From Diplosphaera chodatii (taxonomy: Eukaryota; Chlorophyta; Trebouxiophyceae; Prasiolales; Stichococcaceae): DNA of 64,000 bases. The notes beneath the pieces are model-generated. The model saw only the letters and a program-made list of their open reading frames with translations, did no database searches and had not been told where the DNA came from. A program made the position numbers and the translations under genes. Position 1 is the first letter of the stretch. The number at the start of each line of letters is the position of its first letter. Below are positions 1 to 10,000 of this stretch, piece by piece. Where the stretch lies: positions 868,001 to 932,000 of the forward strand of contig JAALGY010000032.1 of the NCBI GenBank assembly GCA_032358165.1, in the 5' to 3' direction.

Positions 1-1905
1 GCTCTCCAAGAGGCGCAGCTCATCTGCTGCCCGCCGCGCCCGGGGGTCAATGACGTAGACGCCCTTCACATGCCCGACGGCGTACAGCCGGTTGCCGTCC
101 GTTGCCAAACACGCCACGTCCGTAGTCTCCCGCAGCTCCATCTGGTGCAGGCAGTCAGCACTAATCATTTCTGTGCGCACAATCGTCAGCTGCCAGCGGA
201 AACGCTGGCGTGCTGCACACCCAGTGCTGCACCATTTGCATGGACATGGCTCTCCATGCGCACAGCAGCATCAATCCGCCTTGACTTTGCAGCTGGTCTG
301 TGGTCTTACATTGACTCTGCTGAAGGACTTGCCTGGCGCTGCGCGCGGAGCTCGCCGTCCCATAGACCCAATTTCGGCACTGCAGCGTTTGTCACTGAGG
401 CTAGCTCCTGCTGCAACACGCACCACTGCACTCCTCGAACTTTGCCCTGTGTTTAAAATGCAGCACCCGCTCAGCATGTGCTCCGGCCATATTCAATCGC
501 CCACCCGGTGCTCTGTATGTTACCAGTTGACCTACATCATGCAGATGCACTGGTCAGCAGCAAAACTGCCGGAGACATTGCACCGACGATTGGCGACTGG
601 AGTGGACACCTGGCCATCGCTTTGTTGCGTCGCTGTTGGTGCCAGAACTTGAGGCTGGCGGCCAGGCTCTGTGCTTACGTTCCAGAGCTTGAGGGTGGCG
701 TCACGCGAGCCTGCACGTAAACCTAATGTGACCCACTTCCGCCTTAGATATTTATTACTTATCGGCAGTGGCACCAGCTTCTGAGATAGATGTCAGACGT
801 ACCAGCGTGAATGTGCAACATCAAGGATCGCACCAGTAGCTAGCACCCTGTCGGTGATCCAGGTTGCCCCGAAGACCCAATCCTTGTGGCCCTGCAGCAC
901 TGCTGCAGAATTAGCTAGGGGACGCAGGGGTGACACAGGCGAGAGTATTCAGAGCTGCTTATTGCTTCATGGTGCCGCCTATTGCAATGCGGACGTGCCA
1001 GACGCTCCGAGCATGCAATCCTACCCGCAGCCGCAGCATTGGCTGGCACTCTGGCAAAGACAGGATGGCAACTTCCTTCGGGCCGCAGCCTGCTGCTGCC
1101 AGCAGATCGCCGCACGCATTCTGCTCCAGGCTCCGAATGCCACAGTGTTGCTGTGGTGAGCAACACTAAGTTGGCTGATGACATCACGAGAACAGCTTCG
1201 GAGCTTGCTCCACATGTTGTGGTTCAGGTGCTTCTGCAATAATCTCTGAGGATGCTGCGAGCCGTACTTCAGTGTGCTGCTGTCCTCGCAATTACGATGT
1301 GCATGGCTGGTCACACTCACCAGGACCTCATGCGGATTGCTGCCAGGCTGGCGCCCACTGAGCGGAAGAAAGACTGTCTTCTTCACCCGAAGCGTCTCCG
1401 CATCAAGGACGACCACTTTGTCATCTTTGGTCCCAAACGCTACGGTAGACTGGTCGAGCCAGGTCTGCAGCAGCAGCGGCGGCAGGTTGCATGACGTGCA
1501 ACGATCTTGCATGCATGTTCACAGCCTGCAAAACTCCCCTGTGCATGCATCTGCACATGTGACGTACGCATGCAAACGCCTTGTTGAAGCCCTTCAACAC
1601 GGCATTGTTCAGGTGCCGCTCTTCAAGTACAGTTGACAACCTCCTGACAGCAGCCTCCCAAAATACTCCTCTGCTCGGCACAGATCTGCAACGGCGGACA
1701 TGGACCAACTTGACTTCCTGAAACAGCAAGCAGTCAGTGCAGATCACAGCCTGCTTCGCTTGTGTGAGATGTACCCCTGATAATGTTCTGTGACCACTTG
1801 CCTTCCATTCGCAGACAACTGCTGCTTGAAAACGATGTCTAGTGCAGATCCAGTGCCTGGCCTGCAAGTCAACGTGCGTCGTGCTTTGCTGCTGCGCGTG
1901 CGCAT
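1..1905 (-). CDS. DCAF12: DCAF12-like WD40 repeat protein (C-terminal end outside window)
   Basis: Probable substrate receptor of CUL4-DDB1 ubiquitin ligases. Reading down the minus strand, the exons follow the order of animal DCAF12. An N-terminal piece with RRLSTVLEERHLNN (about 1585-1660) comes first. WLDQSTVAFGTKDDKVVVLD (about 1410-1475) follows, then CGIRSLEQNACGDLLAAGCG and KEVAILSLPECQPM (about 1025-1150). GHKDWVFGATWITDRVLATG (about 835-895), a SRDATLKLWNV-type WD blade (about 690-735) and a blade ending YVIDPRARR (about 10-110) complete what is visible. The later WD repeats lie beyond position 1. The second exon probably begins at 1717. The first exon is not settled; a basic N-terminus starting at ATG 1905 and ending near 1796 splices in phase. 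Family assignment rests on the ordered motif matches. The exact start and some introns are inferred. Confidence 0.75.
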
Positions 1906-2169
1906 GTCATCATCCACGAGGCAGTTGCACCAGCACCATCTTACTTAGCTGCTACACTGCAACTGACAATCAGCACCGTCATGCAGCAGGCAAAAGCAAA
2001 GTCCAAGAAACTGCGTCGCTACAGGGCAGGCAAGCCCTGCTGGCACCTGTGTTGCAAAATGCAATGAGAGGAGCAGAGGACTGCAGCGCGCGCAGCGTCA
2101 CTTGCGTGTCACAAAGCGCAAGAGATTTGCCCAGAGCGTGCGTTTTGCGGGAGCTCGCTGTCACACAAG

Positions 2170-2670
2170 ATGCAGCGAGTAATAATCTGCGTTGCAGTGC
2201 TGGCCTGCTTGCTGCACACCTCGGCAGCATTCAACTGGCAGCCGTGCAGCGATAGCAGCAAGACAGCAGACATCAACAAGGTGTCATTGACGCCCGAGGA
2301 GCCCGCTGCTGGGGACACCGTCAAATTTCTTGTCGATGGCACCGCAAAGGTGGACGTGTCTGCGGGGACTATCGACATCTCTGTCATGTACAGCGGCCTG
2401 CCAATCTACTCTGAGACGCGGGACCTGTGCGACATGGCCACCTGCCCTATCAAGACGGGCCCACTGCAGATCGACTTTGACCAGTACCTGCCGCCGATTG
2501 TGCCTCCGGGTCCCTACAATGTGACGCTGGACGCCAAGGCAGCGAATGGAGCGGAGCTGCTGTGCTTACAGGTTCTGTTCGATGTTACGCCACCAACGGC
2601 AGCGACAGCGGCGGCGGCACTTGAGCACAAGGCCGCCAAGATGTTCCGCGGCAGGCAGTCGCAGGCGTAG
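2170..2670 (+). CDS. Secreted ML-domain (MD-2-related lipid recognition, NPC2-like) protein
   Basis: A single uninterrupted exon encodes 166 residues. It opens with a clear signal peptide (MQRVIICVAVLACLLHTSAA), followed by an ML-type beta-sandwich sequence. Family hallmarks are the early FNWQPCSD segment, a KVSLTPEEPAAGDTV strand pair, DLCDMATCPI with its paired cysteines, and the late PPGPYNVTLDA followed by LLCLQVLFDV. The family includes NPC2 and fungal PG/PI transfer proteins, which bind sterols or phospholipids in vacuolar or extracellular compartments. The ligand here is unknown. Length is normal for the family. The C-terminus carries an Ala-rich and Arg/Gln tail after the domain. It is intronless among heavily intron-bearing neighbours and faces the NAA20 gene tail-to-tail. 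Confidence 0.87.
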   Translation: MQRVIICVAVLACLLHTSAAFNWQPCSDSSKTADINKVSLTPEEPAAGDTVKFLVDGTAKVDVSAGTIDISVMYSGLPIYSETRDLCDMATCPIKTGPLQIDFDQYLPPIVPPGPYNVTLDAKAANGAELLCLQVLFDVTPPTAATAAAALEHKAAKMFRGRQSQA

Positions 2671-2973
2671 CTTGTGGCTGCTGAGGAGATCCAGGCATGT
2701 CTGACTGAATATAAGCATGCAGGATAACGGGTTTTGTAGCATGTGTGGCATGCATGCATGTACATGTGAGTGTGTTGGGTGTTGATCGTGTGTGCTCTTG
2801 CAAAGCCAGTTTGCGTATGTGATGGAGAGCGTATTGTGTTGCATTGTTATGCAGACGACTGTTATTTGATCGCCTTGAACGTTCAGAAGATGCAGGAACC
2901 ATGCCTTGGAATCCCTCAGTGCGCATCGGACAAAACCACAAGCAAAACCACAGCGCAATCACTGCACAAACCC
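2671..2973. other. Convergent spacer between ML gene and NAA20
   Basis: About 300 bases between two stop codons, presumably holding both 3' untranslated regions. It includes a GCATGCATGCATG run near 2748-2761. No coding signal was recognised. Confidence 0.6.
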
Positions 2974-3980
2974 TCAATCATGTTCAAGTTCGTGCGGGTA
3001 TACAGGTCGATCCAGCGGCACTACTGACTTTTGCAACACATCTCGCGGCATCGCCTTTCGCAGATCGTATGCGTCCTCCTCGCCACTGTAGTATCCCAGC
3101 ACCCGCCGATACAGTGTGTACCCAAACTATGAGTCACACAGAAAGTACCCCTTAGGATGGTGCCACACCAAGTGTGTTGACACGACCTTCAGGCTGACAT
3201 CTAACATCAGCACACCACAAGCCTGATATGATCGAACCTTGCTCACACCTTGGTGTACATCTGGATGGCTGTTTTGTTGGAGGCGCGCACAAACAGGTCC
3301 ACGTAGTAGCCGTCGTGCATCCGTGTGGTGATGTCCTCTAGGCAGTCCATCAACTTGGCTGCCAGCCGCTGCCGCCTGCAATGAGGTGCACATGACAGCC
3401 TGTTTGCCTTTATGGGAGTGGTGTACCTGCGAGTGGATACGGGTTGCTGTAGGGGAGTTGCCACATGGATCGCAGCAGGGACTTGCTGTGCGTGACAGCA
3501 CCATACGCCGCAGGCTTAACAGACCTGAACTCGGGCGCGACGGTGACTGCTGTCACATGCCCGTGCCACCCCTCACCGATGCCCTCTGCTTTGCCGATCA
3601 CATACCCCATGCATTGTTGGCCTGGCCCCTCTGCTACCAAGCAGTACTCCGGCCACTTCGCAAGGTACTGGAGGTAGAACGGCAGGTTGTACTGCATAGC
3701 CACTGGATGTTTGTAAGTGTCGGAGCTGGCCCACACATGACCACGCCTGCTGCAGGCACGCTGGGCACCACAGCTGCCACATCAACTCCACCAGATCAGC
3801 ACGTGTCACATGCTGTGGACTGTGAACCTCATCAACGGGCCGTTGGCAGCTCCGTTAATGCCATGTGGGCAGTGCATGGGACAAGACGCCAATGGCACGC
3901 ACCGTCTCTGTGAAGAAGTCAAGGTTCACAGGGTTGAAGGTGAACATGTCATCACACGTAAACCTCCGCAGCGTCGTCAT
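2974..3980 (-). CDS. NAA20: N-alpha-acetyltransferase 20, NatB catalytic subunit
   Basis: Catalytic GNAT subunit of NatB, which acetylates nascent N-termini beginning Met-Asp/Glu/Asn/Gln at the ribosome. Four exons splice cleanly in frame: complement(2974..3126, 3249..3375, 3525..3691, 3903..3980), giving 174 residues, the usual size. The start MTTLRRFTCDDMFTFNPVNL matches the family N-terminus. Next come NLPFYLQYLAKWPEYCLVAE, MGYVIGKAEG, WHGHVTAVTVAPEFR, the acetyl-CoA loop RRQRLAAKLM (the same plant-type variant of RRxGxA), and YYVDLFVRASNKTAIQMYTK. The C-terminus contains YTLYRRVLGYYSGEEDAYD and ends HELEHD. It diverges from TIM16 across about 520 bases. Confidence 0.96.
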
Positions 3981-4502
3981 CCCAGCACTGCCTTGATATT
4001 CAGACAGGTCAACAGCGACACAGTGAGTGCGAATCGGGTGCGGCGCTGCGGCGGATGCTCAGAAAAGGCGTCGCACGGAAGAGCTGCACTTCTGCGGATG
4101 AGCTGCATAACCGTTGATAGATCTGTGCATCGTCCAGATCGCAAATGCGGAGAATGTCAGAATGAAACCAATGCCCAACATGCACCAGCATGCCCCCTGC
4201 CAACATGACATGCGCTCAGCTCAGCGTTCGGGGCTTGCCTTTCCGGCGCACATTTGCGAACTTGCAGTAAGCACTCGTTACATAGCCTTATACCCATCAG
4301 CAGGCGCTCCCTCTCATTTGCCTCTCCACAAGTTCGGCTTGGCTGCTTGCATCTGCTGCACTCTGGCTTGACCCTGGACGATAGAGCACACGGCAACGCA
4401 GCAATCTGTGCCTGAAGTGGTTGGTCAGGATCAGTTTCGACACACTAAGAATGTCGTGATGGTGAAGCGGCAGCACGTCACGTACTGAGTTCCTTGCTGA
4501 GC
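3981..4502. promoter_or_regulatory. Divergent intergenic region NAA20 / TIM16
   Basis: About 520 bases separate the two start codons and must hold both 5' ends. No TATA box or other element could be assigned with confidence, and short reading frames here show no family resemblance. Confidence 0.45.
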
Positions 4503-4916
4503 ATGGCCGCACGTATCCTGGCCAACCTCCTGGTCGCCGGTGGAGGCGTGCTCTTTCGGGCAGCAGCGCAAGCGTACAGACAAGCAGTCGTCAATGCAGC
4601 AAAGTCGGGCGTGGCAGCGGAGAACGTCAGCGCAGGGCTCAAATCTGGACAGATGAGCCTGCAGGAAGCGCAGCAAATCTTGGACGTTGAAAAGAATGCC
4701 ACGCTGGAGCAGGCCCGGAAGAAGTTTCAGCACCTGTTCCAAGTGAATGAGGAGCACGGCTCTTTCTACCTGCAGTCGAAGGTGTACAGGGCGAAGGAAC
4801 GGTTAGACCAGGACTTCAGGGAGAAGGGCATCGATGTGGATGCAGCAGAGGAGGCAGCGCGGGCAGCCACAGACGCGGCAAACGCTGCTGCAGAGCAGCC
4901 CGGCAGGCAACAGTAG
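4503..4916 (+). CDS. PAM16: Mitochondrial import motor subunit TIM16/PAM16 (Magmas)
   Basis: J-like subunit of the presequence-translocase-associated motor at the mitochondrial inner membrane. It pairs with the J-protein PAM18/TIM14 to regulate mtHsp70. One exon encodes 137 residues from ATG 4503. The N-terminus MAARILANLLVAGGGVLFRA is the hydrophobic targeting/anchoring segment typical of the family. The J-like domain runs MSLQEAQQILDVEKNATLEQ then ARKKFQHLFQVNEEHGSFYL then QSKVYRAKERLDQDF. It lacks the HPD motif, as expected for PAM16. The Ala/Asp-rich tail after residue 110 is low-complexity. An upstream in-frame ATG at 4494 would add three residues; 4503 gives the canonical MAARI start. 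Confidence 0.94.
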   Translation: MAARILANLLVAGGGVLFRAAAQAYRQAVVNAAKSGVAAENVSAGLKSGQMSLQEAQQILDVEKNATLEQARKKFQHLFQVNEEHGSFYLQSKVYRAKERLDQDFREKGIDVDAAEEAARAATDAANAAAEQPGRQQ

Positions 4917-5149
4917 CAGCGCCAGTGTGGCAGCGTGCGGGTGTTGCATGCAGAGGCGGTGGGATGATGCAGCAGTTGACGTTTTTCATGCTAGCAAGAG
5001 TGGGCGTGGACACTGGGTTGGTCATGTGCTAGTTCATCGAGAGCCCGTTCCTCAGATGGCATATGCAAGCTCCCAGATATGCGATGCCAATGCCATCAGT
5101 ACTGAAGGTGGTTAGCTGCCGCTGGCAACACAGCTAGGTGTCTCGGAGT

Positions 5150-6407
5150 TCATGCCGCAGCCTCAAGATGTCGCCGCAGCGCTCCGGTGATGCGCTTTGG
5201 CCTGTACATGCCATCTAACACCACCACTACTGCAGTTGCTGTCAGCACCACCTGCGAGCATGCACACAGGATACACATCATGACCGTGCTTCAGGCGCGT
5301 GAATGTTGCAACCATACCCACATATCTGCAGTGAGCACCCTTCAGGCAGTCTGCTATATTGCCTGGGGTACCTCATCTGCAGTTGCCGGCTGTCGCACAA
5401 TCTCCTGCTCAAGAGTTGCACGTGCTGCGCTGATATTGCCGACTCGAACACCGACCCTGCACCAATGTGCACCAGGATGCAACCAGACATCGCATCGTGC
5501 TGCAATGCAAGCAGGCAACTCGCGCGTCATCATTCCGTCGCACACACCTGAAGCGATCACAAGACCGCAGCGGCGCGATGAACCGCATGCTGAGCTCCGA
5601 CAGTGCAAGCGCCTCCCCGGCGCGAGCAATCTCATCCGGTCTGATGCCTCTGCCTTCCAGAAACCCGTGCCGCGCTGTGATGCAGGCACGATGAGTCAGC
5701 ATGCTCGGCCAGGCTGTGCGGCGGACGCCTGGCAGATCATGCTGCATCGACTGAGCAGCACTCCTCACCATGTTGCAAGTAGTTGGCATACCTGCAGCAC
5801 AGGCGTTGCCCTTTCATGAAACGAGTGGCTGACCCTCAACTGTGACAGCATGTTTCATGGCGCCACAACCGTATCCACACTTACACAGCATTGTTGACGA
5901 CCTGAAGCGCAGGCAGAAGCGTCCATTAGCGCAGTTTGACCTGCATCACCGTCGCTACAGGACTGCAGTACTCTCAGGTTGTCAGCACGCAGCGCACCCC
6001 GTACTGGTCGAGCTCATAACCCCTCACTGCCATGTCGACTGTGAACTGTGTACCGCCAGCCTCATCTGTGGAAGCGCTGCAGCATATGAGCAGCCCGGCA
6101 ACCGTCTATGAAGGCGAAGGTCATCACAATGCACGTCGATACACAGCAGCAACAAGATGCAATCCTCACCCGAGCTGCTGTGGCAGACCATCCTCCGCTG
6201 CATATGATTGATGCGCTGATCGGCATGCCTCAGCTGTGCTGAGCTGTGAGCTGCTGCCGGGATGTGTGCTCCTCGCACTGATGTGTGAGTAGTATGCATG
6301 TGACACATCGCACACCCGCTAGCTGTTGCATGTCCTGTAAAGCGGTGCGCCTGTGCGCCAAATTTGAGTGCAATCTGGGACCGCTGCAGCAGGGCCAATG
6401 CTGTCAT
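5150..6407 (-). CDS. ALT-type acyl-ACP thioesterase (hotdog fold), organelle-targeted
   Basis: Hotdog (4HBT-type) thioesterase resembling plant ACYL-LIPID THIOESTERASE proteins, which release fatty acids or beta-keto acids from acyl-ACP in plastids. Seven exons join in phase: complement(5150..5251, 5372..5456, 5548..5674, 5769..5791, 5885..5901, 5998..6076, 6316..6407), giving 174 residues. Residues 1-30 (MTALALLQRSQIALKFGAQA then HRFTGHATAS) look like a transit peptide. The catalytic region reads YELDQYGVVNNAVYANYLQH, with the Asp and the VNNAVY signature. The conserved helix reads ARTGEALALSELS-like (here ARAGEALALSELSMRF) followed by IAPLR. The C-terminus has DGMYRPKRI. The signature is split over microexons of 17 and 23 nt. 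Exon 1 is inferred from splice phase and targeting character; the remainder is well supported. Confidence 0.86.
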
Positions 6408-7062
6408 GTGATTACACCCTGGTATGAATGCGCTGCTGGAGGGCTGTGAAATCAAGTCAACTGCCGAGTCTGTGTGACCAAATACATCATTTAGCAACGT
6501 CTTGGGCAGGATGTGGGAAGCAGCAAGGCATCCCTCGGCAATTTCAGGCCCTTACAACCAATTATTGTAACCTGAACCCTGCAAAGCATGCAGTTGCATT
6601 GCGGCTGCGACCTTGCTACAGCACGTGGTCAGCTTGACGTGGCAGGCAATGTGGTAACATGTCTACATGTGAGACTGAAATGATGAGAGTGCGAGCATGA
6701 CCTGCCAGTAGCATGCGGGATGGGTGCAAGGCACAACAAGCTGCGTCACGTTAGGGAAACAGCATTGCAGTTCAACAACGTCATCAACTGCAATATCAAG
6801 GTGCTCTCAGATTCACGACAAGCATGGCTGCACGAAGGTCAACAGAGGTGCTGCGGGTTCCTAGCGGGTGCAGTCACATACACTGCGCACCCAAAACATG
6901 ACCCAAAACTGCAAGGGCCCGCAGTGCTTCAACGAGATGTCACGGCGACCTGAAGATGAAGTTCAAGAACACGGCATGCAGCAGGTCGGATCAAGGAGCA
7001 CACAGCAGACGGTGCATGCCGAGCCTTCAGACCTACGCATCCCAGCTACGGGATTCCTACTC
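6408..7062. other. Intergenic region, no gene recognised
   Basis: About 650 bases between the ALT thioesterase start (minus) and the LRR gene stop (minus). It should carry the ALT promoter and the LRR 3' untranslated region. Short frames near 6720-7260 have no recognisable similarity. Confidence 0.5.
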
Positions 7063-10000
7063 CTATATTGCATCAATGTCGGAGACGACGGTCGACAGCT
7101 TCTTCTTCTGGCCGCCGGTCCGCTCTATCGGCTGCAGGCAGTGGGGCCACGCCAGCAGATCAGATGTGCAGTGTACGGGTGTACCACTGGCCGGCATCGC
7201 CTGACGGCAGCTGGTGATGACCCAGCAGCACCTCCAAACCTTGAGCAATGCGCCTCAGCACATGCATGAGGATGCTGCGACCACACTACTGGTGACCAGG
7301 ACAGTCACTCACTTGTGGGCCTGTTGGGCTGGCGCCCCCTCCGGGCCGCAACCACTCCGCCACACGGCTGCCGCCCGCAGGCGATGTCGCCGCACCGCCA
7401 CCCTGCAGTGCAACGCATTCATCACATTACATCGCGGTGACAAGGTCGAGCACTGTCTGGCAGGTGTAAATGAGATCTCTATGCAAGGCCAGCAGGTGCT
7501 CTAGTGGTCGACACCACGAGAGGGACGCCAGCCCAGGAGCCATCACCGCTCACGCAGCCGTGCTGCACTGGCACGGTGCTGCATGTCACCGTGGCTGAAA
7601 GGACCACACCTGGGGGAAGTCCAGATCAACGTCGTGCTCTGGCGCGATCTGGGGCGAGAAGGGCGACTGGGCAGGGCCCGGTGACGCCTCGTCCATGGGC
7701 CGCTCGGCGCTGCGGCCCGTCCACCATGACGAGAACCTGTGGACCAGCGCAGTACTAGTCAGTGGGCCCTACCACAAGCAAAGCTCCTGCAGAGCAAACT
7801 CAAGAGGACCGGCCACTGAGTCCGGCCGCGCACTTGCTGGCCTTGCCGGCGGGCACCGGCGCCTCGTCGATGTCGTCAGTGGGCTTGACGGTGGGGTACA
7901 TGGGGCTCTGGCTGGGGGAGGCGCTGCGCGGCGACGGCCCCGTCATCGGCTGGTTTACACGCTGCCCCTGCAGACCAGCAGGAGACTCCCCATCGCTTTC
8001 TACTTGCCCGCACCGCTGCCGCCAGGTGTCAAAATCTGACATGCACAGCATTGACGCAAGGCGGACTTTGGAGCAGCTGCCACCTGGTAGGCGATGTTGT
8101 CCGTGCTCAGGACGATGGGCGCGGCCATCGGCTGCAGGTTCTGGGGCAGCGTGCCCGAGTGCTGCGGCGAAGCCGGCGGCGAGCCCTGCCACACGACAGG
8201 ACTTGCTTGGCCATACACGAAAGCAGGGACACCACCACTGAGGGCTACACTTAAAGGATTGCGACCCAGCAGCAGGAGCAGAGCAAGCACACTCTGATGG
8301 TGCGTATGAAGTGTGTACTGCAGGAACCCCTCGTTGTGCACCTTGCGACGGTAGTATGTCAGGCCCCCTGACGGGCTCCCATCCGCATCGTTTCGGAAGG
8401 TTGGTTGCGGCCGGACGATTGGCTGCGCGCACAGTCAGTTTGTCAGCTCATGCTGACTGTTTGAAAGTGTTGCGCCAGCAGCACAGCATGCGAGCCCTTC
8501 CACTGCCAGGCACATAAGCACATAAGGATGTCCACCCAGGATGTAGCGACAGGCTGCATGGTGGGGTGGCAGCCGTATGGGTTTGAGGGTTCAAGGCTTC
8601 TAGGGGTTTGCGCACCGTGCTGGCCTTTACAATCTCTGGGTCCTTGTAGGTGCCCCGGCTGCGCTTTCGCCTCCGCAGGCAACACACGAGCAGCAGCACT
8701 GCAGGGCAGCACATTGCATGCATGAATGTCATCTGTCTGCGTCATACACTTCGGCTGATCTGAGACTAGCGAGCGTGTCAACAGCGTAGCGACATATGTA
8801 GAAGTAGTTGGCCGGCGGGGCCATGCAAAGCCAGCGGGCCAACATGCCGGCAGTCTCGTGACGCATGACTGCTCCGCAGCACTGAGCAGGCCAAAGCCTG
8901 GTGCCCAGTGCTTCTTTCGCCAAGTGGGCCCCAGGTACTCACGTAGAAGCAGCAGCCCCGCAATGGCCCCAACGACGATGCCGACGATCGCGCCGGTGGA
9001 CAGACCTCCTCCGCCGCCGCCGCTGGTGCTGGTCCCCGGCACGACAATGCCGCCATCCTGGGTGTCGCTGACCGTCACACTGTTTGCGTTGACACCTGCA
9101 TGCACAGCATCTGCACCGTGTAGAACACTGATTCGAGAACAACAACCAACCATGTAATGCCATGGCAGCTGCATCACATGCCACAACCTCAAGTCTAGCA
9201 GACTGGCCGAAATGAGAGCCTCCGACACTGGTACACGCAACCGCACCGTTCTGGTTCAGAGCATTCTGCAGGGAGGACAGCGTGCTCTGGTCCCGCAGCT
9301 TTGCTGTGAGGGCGGTCGGGTCCGACACCTGAGGCCGCCACGAAAGCAGCCAGGATGTGAAAAGACATTGCCTGGGCATGAACGGTCAGCAGCAGGGCCA
9401 GCATGCACTTGCAATGCCCCGCAAGCATGGCTGCGGGATTGAGCTGACACGATGTGCACCTGCTCTAGGTTATAGTAAACCGTGATGCCCTGGCTCTGCA
9501 GCAACTTCCTGCCAGATGATGACGATGAGTTGCTGGGCACATTGCCAACATACCGGATCACGGTGCTGTTAAACTGGTCACCCTGCCAACCACACAACAG
9601 GCGTGTCAGGCGTGGTGCTATGATGAGGTCGCTCGGGCAAAACTTGAAATTGTGCCAGTGAGGTTCTTTTGCAAGCCAGCACTAGTCGTCAGGGGGAGCG
9701 CGCACAATTGCAAATTTGATGGCGGAAGCGAACGTCTGGTTTGCAGCCTCAGTCCATGGCACCAGGTTGTTGCCAGTCACATCGAAAGCGGCCTGCAGCG
9801 GCACACATTACACTGAAGTGTGACCTTAAATCTTCGCTTCTGCATGCACCGCATGCAATCTCAGGAGCACATTCCCTCACCCCGACTATTTGGTCGCCGC
9901 CAGTCGAAGTGCCGCCGGTCGAAGGCGTGGCGGTGGGAGCGGAGGTCTGCAGTGCGATGCAAGCCATGACTGTGCTGTCTCACGCCATGCAAAAGGAAGT

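Noticed and set aside
1700..2065. Plus-strand start MDQLDFLKQQAVSADHSLLR and a later basic stretch KAKSKKLRRYRAGK as a small gene
   Set aside because: The pieces do not splice into a consistent frame, and the first one lies opposite the second exon of the DCAF12-like gene, which has family support.
3245..3530. Apparent loss of the acetyl-CoA loop glycine in NAA20 (RRQRLAAKLM instead of RRxGxA)
   Set aside because: Plant NAA20 proteins carry nearly the same RRQxLA form, so this is a normal plant/green-lineage variant.
7586..7588. TGA at 7586-7588 as the end of the LRR protein
   Set aside because: A good donor (CAG|GTGTGG) lies just before it, and two further in-phase exons with good borders extend to a stop at 7063. 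Kept as an alternative.
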